NCBI GenBank assembly: GCA_027064425.1
Contig: JAMOPO010000026.1
Coordinates: forward strand, 1-45,941
Direction: 5' to 3'
Length of the DNA: 45,941 nucleotides
From: Methanobacteriota archaeon
Lineage (GTDB): Archaea; JAADCQ01; Methanopyri; Methanopyrales; Methanopyraceae
Below the pieces are notes generated by a model that saw nothing but the letters and a program-made list of their open reading frames with translations, searched no databases and had not been told where the DNA came from. Each line of letters opens with the position of its first letter. The first letter of the stretch is position 1. Position numbers and translations under genes: made by a program. Positions 32,302-40,703 of this stretch are shown here, in pieces.

Positions 32302-33744
32302 ATGGGGCTGCTCTCACGCCTTTTCCGCCGCGGCCCCCGGCCGCAGATCGCCGAGAGCGAGAAGGTCACGGGCCCGGCGGCGGTCAGTCGGAACTACTAC
32401 ATCGTCGCGTCGGTGGAGCTGGGCAACACGACGACGAAGTGCATCCTGACGGCCACGGACCTGAAGGAGGGCGTGACGTACCTGATTCACAAGGAGGTTC
32501 GGATGACGCGGGACGTGCGCCCGCCGAGGACGGGTGAGGAGGTGTTCGGGGAGACGGTGTGGGGGGTCAAGCTCACCCGGGAGGCGGTGGCCGAGCTGGT
32601 GGCGGACACGCTCAAGTCCGCGGTCAGGAGCGCGAACATTCGGATCGAGGACGTGCACTTCGTCGTCCGGTCCACCGGCGTCACCGCGGGGTTCGCCTCG
32701 CCCGAGGAGGTGGGCGAGATGATCAAGGCGCTGGCGGACGGGTGCCTTAAGGCCGGGATCCCGCCGAAGCGGATGACGGCGGCGATGAGCAAGGAGAGCA
32801 TCCCGGAGCCGTTCCGGGAGTACTCGCTGATCGACAAGGTGTACTTCGACGGCGCGGTCACCGGCGTCAAGCCGCCGGCGGGCAAGGAGATCGTGGCGAA
32901 CGAGATGGAGGGCGAGCTGGTGATGGCCGGGATCAAGGCGGGCGCCAAGTCCACCAAGGTGGACTTCCGGAACCCGTGCATGGCGATCGACTACGGGACC
33001 ACGCTGGCGGGTCGGATCACGAACGACGAGCTCCCGTACGCGGACACCATCGGCAACCTCTGCGGCCTGGCGGGTGCGATCATGGACGCGATCGCGCGCG
33101 GGTGCGGGGAGATCGACGAGGAGACGGGCTGCGCGCTGGACCTGCCGCAGGACGTGGAGCCGGACGTGGGCGAGAAGGCCCGAGAACTGGCCGAGGAGGC
33201 GCACGAGTACATCGACATTCGGGAGGTCCCGCGCTCCGCGAAGCGGTTCGGCACGGTGCCCGTGGACCCGAAGCGCGCGAAGAAGGCCGGGCTCAAGCTG
33301 ATCGGGTGCGACGTCGGCGAGAACGGCAGCGATCTGCCCGAGCTGACCGAGATCGGGCGGGAGGCGTACGAGGAGGGCGGGTACGAGCTGCTGTTCGGCG
33401 TGCTGGACTGGACCGCCGCGCTCATGGCCAAGCGCCTCATCGAGACCGCCCTCGACCTCGACCTGATCGACGAGAACACGGCCATCGGCATCACCGGGCG
33501 GGCCGGGATCACGGGCAAGAAGCCCGAGCTCATCTGCCGGATAATCCAGGAGGAGTTCGGTGACTACTGGGACCCGGAGGAGGACGTGGTCTTCGTCGAC
33601 GATGGACTCGCCCGCGGCGCCGCGACCATGGCCCGATGCATGAACTGCCTTGGAACGCCCGACAACCCGCTAGGCGGCAACCGAGGGGGAGGGTGCATTC
33701 TCGGCCTCAGAGTCAAGCACCAGCGGAAGGAGAAGGCTTCCTGA
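32302..33744 (+). CDS. Methanogenesis marker protein 14
   Basis: About 480 residues. Members of this family are found in methanogens with MCR; the function is not established. YYIVASVELGNTTTKCILTATDL looks like an ASKHA/actin-type phosphate-1 motif, CMAIDYGTTLAGRI repeats that theme mid-protein, and GITGRAGITGKKP and FVDDGLARGAATMARCMNC end the domain, so an ATPase of the acetate kinase/Hsp70 superfamily is plausible. ATG 32302 lies behind GGAGGGGCTCTCG. An upstream GTG at 32278 overlaps the cobN stop. Confidence 0.88.
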   Translation: MGLLSRLFRRGPRPQIAESEKVTGPAAVSRNYYIVASVELGNTTTKCILTATDLKEGVTYLIHKEVRMTRDVRPPRTGEEVFGETVWGVKLTREAVAELVADTLKSAVRSANIRIEDVHFVVRSTGVTAGFASPEEVGEMIKALADGCLKAGIPPKRMTAAMSKESIPEPFREYSLIDKVYFDGAVTGVKPPAGKEIVANEMEGELVMAGIKAGAKSTKVDFRNPCMAIDYGTTLAGRITNDELPYADTIGNLCGLAGAIMDAIARGCGEIDEETGCALDLPQDVEPDVGEKARELAEEAHEYIDIREVPRSAKRFGTVPVDPKRAKKAGLKLIGCDVGENGSDLPELTEIGREAYEEGGYELLFGVLDWTAALMAKRLIETALDLDLIDENTAIGITGRAGITGKKPELICRIIQEEFGDYWDPEEDVVFVDDGLARGAATMARCMNCLGTPDNPLGGNRGGGCILGLRVKHQRKEKAS

Positions 33745-33769
33745 GCTCCCGCCCGACTCCTTCGACGAG

Positions 33770-34291
33770 GTGCTCTCCGCCTTCGAGGGCATCGAGACCT
33801 ACCGGGAGCTGGCGGCCACCGTGCGGGAGCTCGCCGAGCGGACCGATTTCACGGTGCTCGGGCTCCTGCGCCGCGAGCTGTGGCGCCAGGCCCGCTACAT
33901 CCACCCCAAGCGGTACCGCGAGGACATCCTCAAGACCATGCAGCAGACGCTCGTTGACCGGCTCAACAGGGCGCGCGAGCTCGAGCCCGAGGACTACCCG
34001 AGCGAGCCCATTGAAGGGTACGACGAGTTCCTGCGCGTGGTGCGCGAGTACTCGGAGGACCCGGACTACGACTCCCCGCTGCTCCTGCTGTACGAGGGAC
34101 TGCTCGCGGCCCACGCCGTGTTCCTCGAGGAGGAGCCCGTCCACCCACCCGGCACCACCTTCCCGGGCGTCGGCCGCGTCCGCGAGGAGGATGGCACTTA
34201 TTACTGCCCGATCAAGCGGCTCCGGGAGGACCAGCCCGGCTCGTTCTGCGCCGTCTGCCCGGCCGAGCAGGACCCGGAGGTGAGCCCATGA
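33770..34291 (+). CDS. UPF0305 / DUF2115 family protein
   Basis: 173 residues, methanogen-specific family without known function. The C-terminal part TYYCPIKRLREDQPGSFCAVCPAEQ contains three spaced Cys typical of the family and may bind metal. The N-terminal part is helical. GTG 33770 is the first usable start after the stop of the upstream gene. Its TGA overlaps the metE ATG (ATGA), so the two are probably co-translated. Confidence 0.88.
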   Translation: MLSAFEGIETYRELAATVRELAERTDFTVLGLLRRELWRQARYIHPKRYREDILKTMQQTLVDRLNRARELEPEDYPSEPIEGYDEFLRVVREYSEDPDYDSPLLLLYEGLLAAHAVFLEEEPVHPPGTTFPGVGRVREEDGTYYCPIKRLREDQPGSFCAVCPAEQDPEVSP

Positions 34292-35205
34292 CGCCGACGG
34301 TGACGGTCGTCGGCAGCCACCCGGTCAAGCACGAGCCGGGGTTCAAGGACCGCCTGCTCGAGCGGCTGAGGCGAAGGTCCGCGTACGCCCCCGCCATACG
34401 AGAGGCCGTCAAGGACCAGCTGGAGGCGGGGATAGAGCTGATCTCGGACGGCCAGGTCCGCGGAGACATGATCGAGATTTTCGCCTCGTACATCCCCGGA
34501 CTCACCGCGGAGGACGAGCCCGCGGTGATCGGGCGGGTCGAGCCGCCCCGCTCCTCTCCACTGGTGCTGGACTACCGCGAGGCCGCGGAGACGGCGGGCG
34601 AGCGAGCGGAGGTGAAGGCCATCCTCACGGGCCCGGTCACGCTCGCCCACTCCCTACGCTTGGAAACGGATCTGTACCCGTCCACTGATCACCCCAGCCT
34701 GCTGAAGGACCTCTCCCGCGCCCTCGCGGCCGAGGCCCGCCGGCTCCGGGAAGAGGGGGCGGAGGTCCTGCAGGTGGACGAGCCCGTGCTGTCCTCCGGC
34801 GCCGTCGAGGTGGGGAGGGTGGCCCGCTACATCAACCGGGTCCTGCGGGCCTTCCGCGGCGGGACCCGGGTGCTTCACGTCTGCGGCAAGGTCACCGACG
34901 TGTACGAGGAGCTGGAGGAGAAGATCAAGGCGGACGTCCTGGACCACGAGCTCGCGGGCCATCCCGAGAACCTGGAGGTCGTAGCCTCCGGGTCCAAGCC
35001 CATCGGCGTGGGCGTGGTCCGCTCCGACTCGGAGCGCGTGGAGAAGGTGAGCGAGGCGGTGAGGGTGCTGGAACGGGCCCGGGAGGAGCTAGGGGAGCGG
35101 GTCGAGTTCGTGGACCCCGACTGCGGCCTCCGCAAGCTGCCGAGGCGGGTGGCCCGGCGGAAGCTCGAGGTGGTCCGGAAGGCCAGGGATCGTGTGTTTT
35201 CATAA
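34288..35205 (+). CDS. metE: Methylcobalamin:homocysteine methyltransferase (archaeal MetE core type)
   Basis: 305 residues: only the C-terminal catalytic barrel of cobalamin-independent MetE. The Methanothermobacter homologue uses methylcobalamin as donor. Zinc-binding residues are visible: His197 and Cys199 (RVLHVCGKVTD), a Glu near 221 (LDHELAG) and Cys279 (DPDCGLRKLP). QVDEPVLSSGAV matches the homocysteine-side motif. ATG 34288 overlaps the previous stop. The corrinoid-linked neighbours (cobN, mtr) fit the donor, though this is context only. Confidence 0.9.
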   Translation: MTPTVTVVGSHPVKHEPGFKDRLLERLRRRSAYAPAIREAVKDQLEAGIELISDGQVRGDMIEIFASYIPGLTAEDEPAVIGRVEPPRSSPLVLDYREAAETAGERAEVKAILTGPVTLAHSLRLETDLYPSTDHPSLLKDLSRALAAEARRLREEGAEVLQVDEPVLSSGAVEVGRVARYINRVLRAFRGGTRVLHVCGKVTDVYEELEEKIKADVLDHELAGHPENLEVVASGSKPIGVGVVRSDSERVEKVSEAVRVLERAREELGERVEFVDPDCGLRKLPRRVARRKLEVVRKARDRVFS

Positions 35206-35270
35206 TACGAAACCCGGGAAAGATGATAACCCTTAACTTGACTGGCTCGGGTGTGTACGAGGGGGTAACA

Positions 35271-35663
35271 ATGACCGAGCTCGAGGAGCGGATCGCCGAG
35301 ATCCTGGAGCGCGGCGACGGCAGGTACCTGGTCATGGGGATGGTGCAGGCGCACGGGCTGGGGCTGAGGTCCCTCGCCAACTCGCTGGGAGTGCCGGTCG
35401 AGGTGCTCGCGACGATCGAGATCGAGGGGTTCGGCAGGGTTCCCCACCCCTCGCTGGTCAGGAAGATCGCGGAGTGGGTGGAGGAGCGGGATCTGAATCC
35501 CGAGGAGCTGGTTGAGGTGGGTAGGGCCCGGTTCCGCTTGGAGTACGAGTGGGACGAGGTGAAGGAAGAGCTCGAGGAGGAGCTGCTGGACGAGGTGTCC
35601 GGTAAGCACCCGGTGGAGCTGGACTACCAGACGCTGCTCAGGGTGGCGCGGGCGCTGTCCTGA
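35271..35663 (+). CDS. Putative helix-turn-helix regulator
   Basis: 130 residues. LGLRSLANSLGVPVEVLATIEIEGFGRVPHPSLVRKIAEWV (residues ~34-74) has the layout of a Cro/CI-type HTH (LRxLAxxLGVPxxxLxxIE...P). A charged helical C-terminus (EEELEEELLDEV) may mediate dimer formation. ATG 35271 follows GGGGGTAACA; a TATA-like CCTTAACTT at 35230-35238 makes an earlier ATG at 35223 unlikely. Its target is unknown. Confidence 0.75.
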   Translation: MTELEERIAEILERGDGRYLVMGMVQAHGLGLRSLANSLGVPVEVLATIEIEGFGRVPHPSLVRKIAEWVEERDLNPEELVEVGRARFRLEYEWDEVKEELEEELLDEVSGKHPVELDYQTLLRVARALS

Positions 35664-35714
35664 GGCCCTCGGTCCGTATGCCCCTCTTCACGCGCTCCGC
35701 CACTCTGCGGCTCG

Positions 35715-36350
35715 TCATCGGGCGCTGAGGAGGAGCGTTAGCGAGCAGTAGGTGAGCGCCGCCCCGCCCGCCGTCCCCAGGACGATCTGGTCGAGGGTGT
35801 GCGCGTTCATTCTGAGGCGCGCCCAGCAGACGGCCCCGGCTACGGGGAGCCACGCGGTCAAGAGTCCCCAATCCCCGGCGTAGCACAGCAGCCCGATCAG
35901 CGTGCCTGCGGAGGAGGCGTGAATGCTGATCTTCCATCTCCTGGTGACCAGGTACACGATCAGGCACGCGAGCGCGTAGGTAAGGAGGATCGCGGAGGCG
36001 AGCGGTGAGGCGTCCAAGAGCCGGGCCGCGAGGGCCCCGGCCCCGTTGCACGCTCCCCCCACGGCGATCAGGGGCAGCCGGTCCTCTTTCCTCGTAAGGA
36101 ACACGTCGGTGTCGTTGGCCCTGATGTAAGCGAGGGCGGTCGCGAGGACCGTTCCGACGACGGTTAGGCCTAGGAGCGATCCCAGGACGTCCCCGCGCGT
36201 CCAGGGCCAAAGGACGGCGAGTCCCTCCACCGTGAGCGGATTGAGCACCAGGGAGAGCCCGTAAGCGACCCGGTCGGCGAGCGCCGGTCCGTACCGCTCG
36301 CCGCGCTCACTCTCTTCCCACGAGTACCGCTCCCACGACAATGAGTACAC
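35715..36350 (-). CDS. PAP2-superfamily-like membrane protein
   Basis: About 211 residues with five to six hydrophobic segments (LTVEGLAVLWPW, LLGLTVVGTVLATALAYI, ILLTYALACLIVYLV, AGTLIGLLCYAG, GTAGGAALTYCSLTLLL). WKISIHASSAGTLIG and RMNAHTLDQIVLGTAGG resemble the S-x-H...H-x-x-x-D parts of PAP2 phosphatases, so a role in isoprenoid or lipid phosphate metabolism is possible. GTG 36350 overlaps the upstream gene by 44 bases; TTG 36341 is another option. Confidence 0.7.
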   Translation of the reverse strand: MYSLSWERYSWEESERGERYGPALADRVAYGLSLVLNPLTVEGLAVLWPWTRGDVLGSLLGLTVVGTVLATALAYIRANDTDVFLTRKEDRLPLIAVGGACNGAGALAARLLDASPLASAILLTYALACLIVYLVTRRWKISIHASSAGTLIGLLCYAGDWGLLTAWLPVAGAVCWARLRMNAHTLDQIVLGTAGGAALTYCSLTLLLSAR

Positions 36351-36720
36351 ACCCTATCAGCGTGGTCGTGCTCGGTTTTTCCCTGAGGGCGAGGATCGAG
36401 AACAGGGTGGCGAAGAGTGGATACGTGCTGGACAGCGGTACAACCCGGGAGGCCTCGCCGGCGCTGAGCGCGAGGTAGTACAGGTACATCCCCACGCCGC
36501 CTCCTAGGATGCCCCCCAGCACCATGTACCACAGGTACCGGGTGCCGCTGATCCTGGCGTGCCCGACGAGGGCGTAGACCGCGAGGATGAACGCGATCGC
36601 CGCGCAGCTGCGCACGACCGTGGCCGTGAGCGGGTCCACCCCTCGCAGGCCGTACTTCTCCACGACGGGTGCCAGGCCCCAGACGACGGCCGTGAGCAGG
36701 GCGTACAGCTCCGCCTTCAT
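36307..36720 (-). CDS. EamA-like (half-size drug/metabolite transporter family) membrane protein
   Basis: 137 residues with four to five hydrophobic helices: ELYALLTAVVWGLAPVVEKYGL, TVVRSCAAIAFILAVYAL, YMVLGGILGGGVGMYLYYLALS, YPLFATLFSILAL, TLIGCVLIVVGAVLVG. Motifs V-x-W-G, ALSAGEASRVVPLSSTYPLFA and L-REKPS...G fit one EamA repeat. A normal EamA transporter has two repeats, so this should dimerise. ATG 36720 overlaps the upstream stop and follows GGTGGAGCTCCTGG. Confidence 0.8.
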   Translation of the reverse strand: MKAELYALLTAVVWGLAPVVEKYGLRGVDPLTATVVRSCAAIAFILAVYALVGHARISGTRYLWYMVLGGILGGGVGMYLYYLALSAGEASRVVPLSSTYPLFATLFSILALREKPSTTTLIGCVLIVVGAVLVGRE

Positions 36721-36965
36721 CCCAGGAGCTCCACCCTCTCCACCTCGATCACCTTCACCCGCTCGGTCGGCACGTTCTCCTCGGGCTCCTCGTAGTCGGA
36801 GACCACCTTCACCTCCTCGTGCGGCTCGAACTCTCGACCGCACTCCTCCAGGACCAGGTCCCCCTCCCGGAGCAGCATCGCGAACTTCCGCTCCACCCTC
36901 ACGCTCCCGATCCGCACCTCCAGCTCCCGCGTCGGTCCCTCGATGCGCACGCGGTTGAACTGCAC
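36717..36965 (-). CDS. Small protein of unknown function
   Basis: About 82 residues, acidic, beta-rich in appearance (VRIEGPTRELEVRIGSVRVERKF, VKVVSDYEEPEE, VKVIEVERVELLG). No family recognised. GTG 36965 has GGAGGG ten bases upstream; GTG 36977 would be too close to that site and overlap the spcS stop. It sits between spcS and the EamA-like gene in one operon. Confidence 0.6.
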   Translation of the reverse strand: MQFNRVRIEGPTRELEVRIGSVRVERKFAMLLREGDLVLEECGREFEPHEEVKVVSDYEEPEENVPTERVKVIEVERVELLG

Positions 36966-36969
36966 CGCG

Positions 36970-38283
36970 TCAACCACCCTCCAGCTCCTTTTCCATCCGC
37001 TCGACCGCCAGCCGGATGTCCTCCTCCCGGGCGCCGATCGCCGCGTTGATGGTCACGTAATCGGAGTGGTACCCTCGCAGCCGGCTGGTTCCGAAGGGAT
37101 CGTCGGCGCGGACGCCTCGGGGCCCCGTCACCCTCCGCACGTACAGCCGGGCGGCGAGGTCCACCGGGTCGTGACCCTCCACGGCGACCGCGGAGGCGAT
37201 GGGATTCTCCACGTCCAGAACGCGCACGTCGTCCCGTCTGCCCTCGAGGTCCTCCAGCAGTTCATCCAAAAGCGCTTTGCACTCCTTCTGCCTCTCCATC
37301 AGGCGCCGGTATCCTTTCATGCCTAGGGACAGGAGAGATATCAGCGCGTGCGCGACCGGCGCCGCGCTCGCCCGGCCCGGGTACGCCCGCGAGATCTCCT
37401 CGAGCACCTCTCGGTCCGGCGAGTAGATGATCCCGCCGCCCACCGGGGTCAGCAGGTTCTTGTCCGTGGAGCTCACGATCGCGTCCACGCGGCCCCGCTT
37501 GATGGCCCGGTTGATCAGGTCGCGGTAGTACTCGTGCTGGATCCCGTAGGCGGAGTTCACGATGTGCGGCACGTCGTACTCCTCGCACAGCTCCGCGATC
37601 TCCGGGAGCGGGTCGCTGCGTCGGGGCGGGAAGAACGTCGCCGTGCTCAGCACGGCCGCGGGCGATTCCGACCGCTCCAGCGCCTCCTCCACGTCCTCCG
37701 GCCGCACCACGATCTCGTCGCCCTCGATCTCCGTGTCCACCACCCGCATCCCCAGACCCGCGAGCCGCACCGCCTTGATCGGGCTCTTGTGCGCCGCGTA
37801 CGGGTAGATCACCTCCTCCCCCTCCGCCAGGGCCGACAGGCACAGGGTGATGCACAGCCCCGTCGCGCCGGGGACGACGAACGCGCCCTCGATGTTGTAA
37901 CCCAGTCGGCGCAGGAAGTCCTCCAGCAGCCGGTTCGTCAGCTGGTACATGATCGAGGCGCCCGGAGCCTTCGGCTGCGGGTCCACCAGCGTGCCGCTCC
38001 TGCCCACGCCGTGACAGAACCCGAAGACCGACTCCTCCGAGAGCCGAGACGCCACCCGAGCCTCCCGCTCCCCGATCCGCGCGGCCCGCGGGTCCTTGTC
38101 CGTGTCCATGCGCGAGAGCTCCCACAGAAAGCTCCAAATTAGGTCCTCCGGCCACCCTTCCTCCGGCACCCTCCGCTCCCTCAGCAGGCGCTCAACGGGC
38201 TCCCGGTAGGACTCCAGCACCACCCGACCGCGATCCAGCATGTGCCTGGGGATGAGGCCCTCGATGTCCTCCGGGTCCAGCAA
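36970..38283 (-). CDS. spcS: O-phosphoseryl-tRNA(Sec) selenium transferase (SepSecS)
   Basis: PLP enzyme that converts phosphoseryl-tRNA(Sec) to selenocysteinyl-tRNA(Sec) with selenophosphate. About 437 residues from TTG 38283. Motifs are CHGVGRSGTLVDPQPKAPGAS, FVVPGATGLCITLCL, ATFFPPRRSDPLPEIAELC, PHIVNSAYGIQHEY and SSTDKNLLTPVGGGII, where Lys275 is the PLP lysine. TTG 38283 lies behind GGGGGAGGGGCGC and gives the family N-terminus DPEDIEGLIP; upstream GTGs (38298-38301) collide with the divergent gene. It supplies Sec for VhuD at the other end of the window. First gene of a four-gene operon. Confidence 0.93.
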   Translation of the reverse strand: MLDPEDIEGLIPRHMLDRGRVVLESYREPVERLLRERRVPEEGWPEDLIWSFLWELSRMDTDKDPRAARIGEREARVASRLSEESVFGFCHGVGRSGTLVDPQPKAPGASIMYQLTNRLLEDFLRRLGYNIEGAFVVPGATGLCITLCLSALAEGEEVIYPYAAHKSPIKAVRLAGLGMRVVDTEIEGDEIVVRPEDVEEALERSESPAAVLSTATFFPPRRSDPLPEIAELCEEYDVPHIVNSAYGIQHEYYRDLINRAIKRGRVDAIVSSTDKNLLTPVGGGIIYSPDREVLEEISRAYPGRASAAPVAHALISLLSLGMKGYRRLMERQKECKALLDELLEDLEGRRDDVRVLDVENPIASAVAVEGHDPVDLAARLYVRRVTGPRGVRADDPFGTSRLRGYHSDYVTINAAIGAREEDIRLAVERMEKELEGG

Positions 38284-38302
38284 GCGCCCCTCCCCCACCA
38301 CC

Positions 38303-38641
38303 GTGAGGATCGACGGCGAGCTCCGGGCGGTCTCCCGCGAGGTTGCCGCGGCCCTCAAGGAGCTCGAGCGGGCCGGGGTCAACGTCGTGAGCGCCGGGGT
38401 GAGGGTCGATCCCGAGGACCGGCCCAGCTTCTACGCCGCCCCGTTCCTGGACCTGCCCACCCTCGAACTCGAGCGGGAGGAGCTCGCGGAGGCCATCCGG
38501 GGCGGCACCCGGGTCCGCGCCGAGCCGGGCGCCTATAAACTCTCGGTGAAAGGCGTCGCCATGGGCGCCGGTCGGGTGGGCGAGGACGGCGTCCTGCGCG
38601 TCCGCCTCCCGCGGAAGTACGCCCGGCTCCGGCTGTGGTAA
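38303..38641 (+). CDS. Protein of unknown function upstream of the NSUN methyltransferase
   Basis: About 112 residues: TVRIDGELRAVSREVAAALKELERAGV, SFYAAPFLDLPTLELEREELAEAIRGG and a basic C-terminus LPRKYARLRLW. I do not recognise the family. GTG 38303 is the likely start but has no Shine-Dalgarno (a C-rich leader precedes it), so the start is uncertain. Its start almost touches that of divergent spcS. It ends one base before the ATG of the RNA methyltransferase, suggesting a linked role in RNA modification. Confidence 0.65.
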   Translation: MRIDGELRAVSREVAAALKELERAGVNVVSAGVRVDPEDRPSFYAAPFLDLPTLELEREELAEAIRGGTRVRAEPGAYKLSVKGVAMGAGRVGEDGVLRVRLPRKYARLRLW

Positions 38642-38642
38642 G

Positions 38643-39572
38643 ATGAAGCCGCGACGCCTCGAGACCTTCCGGGAGCGCCTCGAGCTGGTCTTCGAGGACC
38701 GGGCCGAGGACGTGCTCCGCTACCTGCTGGAGGAGCGCCCGCCCACCTACGTCCGCGTGAACACCCTGAAGGCCGACGTCGAGTCCGTGGTCGAGTCCCT
38801 CGAGCGCGCGGGCGTGCGACTGGAGGAGACGCCGCTCCCCTACGCCTTCCGCGTGCTCGAGGCCCCTGGCCCGATGGGCTCCTCCCTGGAGCACGCGGCC
38901 GGGTTGATTTACGTTCAGGATCTCGCCTCAATGATCCCGCCGGAGCTGCTGTCGCCCGAGCCTCCGGGCCCGGTGATCGACGCGTGCGCGGCCCCCGGGA
39001 GCAAGACCACCCAGCTGGCGCAGCTGATGGAGGGCCGGGGCGTCATCCTGGCCGTGGACGTGGACCCCAAGCGGGTGCGCTCCCTGGCGCACAACGTGGA
39101 GCGGATGGGCGCGATCAACGTGATCGTGGCCCGGGAGGACGCGACGAGGCTCCGCGTGGGCGCTCCTTACATCCTCCTCGACCCGCCGTGCACGGGGGAG
39201 GGGACGTTCCACCGCGACTCGCACGCGAGGGAGACCTGGACGCCGGCGAAGGTGCTCCGGTTCGCGCGGAAGCAGGAGCGCCTCCTGCGGGCCGTCGTGG
39301 AGCTGCTGCCGCCCGGGGGCCGGCTGGTCTACTCCACCTGCACCTTCTCTCCCGAGGAGAACGAGCTCGTGATCCACCGGGCGCTCGGGGACGATGACCG
39401 GTTCCGCATCGTGGACGAGCGGCCCCGCTGGCTCCGCCGGCACACGGTGCCGGGCCTGACCGAGTGGGAGGGGGAGGAGCTGCGGCCCGACCTCCGCAAC
39501 GCCTTCCGCGTGGATCCTTCCAGCCTGCGCTCGGACGGGTTCTTCATCGCCGTCATCGAGCGCGTGTCGTGA
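38643..39572 (+). CDS. RNA (cytosine-C5) methyltransferase, NSUN/RsmB family
   Basis: 309 residues, Rossmann SAM methyltransferase for tRNA or rRNA m5C. DACAAPGSKTTQLA (residues 113-126, SAM), LAVDVDPKRVRSLAHNVERMG, DPPCTGEGTF with Cys183, and YSTCTFSPEENE with Cys233, the two family Cys that form and release the covalent RNA intermediate. There is no added PUA domain. ATG 38643 follows the upstream stop by one base (TAAGATGA). Confidence 0.92.
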   Translation: MKPRRLETFRERLELVFEDRAEDVLRYLLEERPPTYVRVNTLKADVESVVESLERAGVRLEETPLPYAFRVLEAPGPMGSSLEHAAGLIYVQDLASMIPPELLSPEPPGPVIDACAAPGSKTTQLAQLMEGRGVILAVDVDPKRVRSLAHNVERMGAINVIVAREDATRLRVGAPYILLDPPCTGEGTFHRDSHARETWTPAKVLRFARKQERLLRAVVELLPPGGRLVYSTCTFSPEENELVIHRALGDDDRFRIVDERPRWLRRHTVPGLTEWEGEELRPDLRNAFRVDPSSLRSDGFFIAVIERVS

Positions 39573-39576
39573 CCTC

Positions 39577-39587
39577 AAGTTTAACTA
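39577..39587 (+). promoter_or_regulatory. TATA box of rio2
   Basis: AAGTTTAACTA, ~40 bp before TTG 39621. Confidence 0.5.
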
Positions 39588-39620
39588 CCTCGGGGTGCGC
39601 GGTTCACGCCGGGGAACGCC

Positions 39621-40703
39621 TTGACCGAGGTCGGCGGTGAGACGGTCGACAAGCGGGACATCGCCATCCTCCGAGCGATGGAGGGACTCAGCCGAGCGTT
39701 CGAGTGGGTGCCCGAGGACAAGCTCCTGGAGCGCCTGCCGATGGACTACGCGGAGCTGGCGGCCCGGCTCGAGAAGCTGGACAACCTGGGAGTGATCGAG
39801 TACCGGTACATCGACATGTACCAGACTTACGCGGCGAAGATGAAGGAGAAGGCCTACGACACGCTCGCCCTCTGGGACATGAAAAAGCACGACGTGTACG
39901 AGCGGCTGGGCACGGTCATCGGCGAGGGCAAGGAGGCGACGATCCTGAACGCGAAGGATCCGGACGACGAGTTCATCGTGATCAAGCTCCACCGGTACCA
40001 CGCGCCCGAGTTCCGGCGGATCAAGAAGACGCTCGCGTACGCCGCGGTCAAGGTCCGCGGCGAGGAGCTACAGGTGGAGGATCACCGACTCGACGTGCCC
40101 CGGGCCAAGGCGCAGGTGGAGATGAAGGTGCTCCAGATCTTCAGCTCCAAGGGCTTTCCCGTCCCGGACCCGCGGTCCATCAACCGGCACGCCGTCGCCA
40201 TGGACATGATCGAGGGTAACGCGCCCGGCATCCCGGCCCCGCTCCTGGCCAAGGTCAAGGTCAAGAACCCGGAGGACGCGCTGGAGACGATCCTCGAGGA
40301 CTACAAGGAGATGGTCCTCGAGGGCCACTACGTGCACGGGGACCTCAGCGAGCACAACATCCTCGTCACCCCGGACGGGGAGCTGTACTACGTCGACTGG
40401 CCGCAGGCCGTGCCCGTCGAGCACCCGTCCGCGCCCAAGCTCTGCTACCGGGACATCAAGAACATCATCGAGCACTTCAAGCGCAAGTACCGGATCAACG
40501 TCCCGGACCCGAAGGAGGTGTACAACGAGATCGCCGACGACCTGCAGTCCCTGATGGAGGAGAAGAAGGAGGAGTACGAGGAGCACAAGGAGGCGGCCGA
40601 GAAGACGCTCGAGCGGTTCGAGGAGAGCGTGGAGCGGGTGGAAGGTAAGCGTGAGAAGCGTGAGGCCGGACGCCGGAAGGTTGAGGAGAGTGGGGTTTCC
40701 TGA
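39621..40703 (+). CDS. rio2: RIO-type serine/threonine kinase Rio2
   Basis: 360 residues. Archaeal Rio2 takes part in maturation of the small ribosomal subunit. A winged-helix domain (1-90, EKLDNLGVIEYRYIDMYQTY) is followed by the RIO kinase domain: IGEGKEATILNAK (P-loop), Lys122 (FIVIKLH), GHYVHGDLSEHNILV with catalytic Asp241, and YYVDWPQAV with metal-binding Asp259. The C-terminus is a long charged coiled coil. TTG 39621 is preceded by CGGGGAACGCC. Its last ~50 bases overlap larB. Confidence 0.94.
   Translation: MTEVGGETVDKRDIAILRAMEGLSRAFEWVPEDKLLERLPMDYAELAARLEKLDNLGVIEYRYIDMYQTYAAKMKEKAYDTLALWDMKKHDVYERLGTVIGEGKEATILNAKDPDDEFIVIKLHRYHAPEFRRIKKTLAYAAVKVRGEELQVEDHRLDVPRAKAQVEMKVLQIFSSKGFPVPDPRSINRHAVAMDMIEGNAPGIPAPLLAKVKVKNPEDALETILEDYKEMVLEGHYVHGDLSEHNILVTPDGELYYVDWPQAVPVEHPSAPKLCYRDIKNIIEHFKRKYRINVPDPKEVYNEIADDLQSLMEEKKEEYEEHKEAAEKTLERFEESVERVEGKREKREAGRRKVEESGVS

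Noticed and set aside
30173-32317. A 714-codon open frame antisense to the cobN N-terminal half
   Set aside because: Pro/Arg/Leu/His-rich with no recognisable motif, and it covers the whole real gene.
35223-35270. An earlier ATG (35223) for the HTH protein
   Set aside because: It falls in the likely TATA region; ATG 35271 has a strong GGGGGT site directly upstream.
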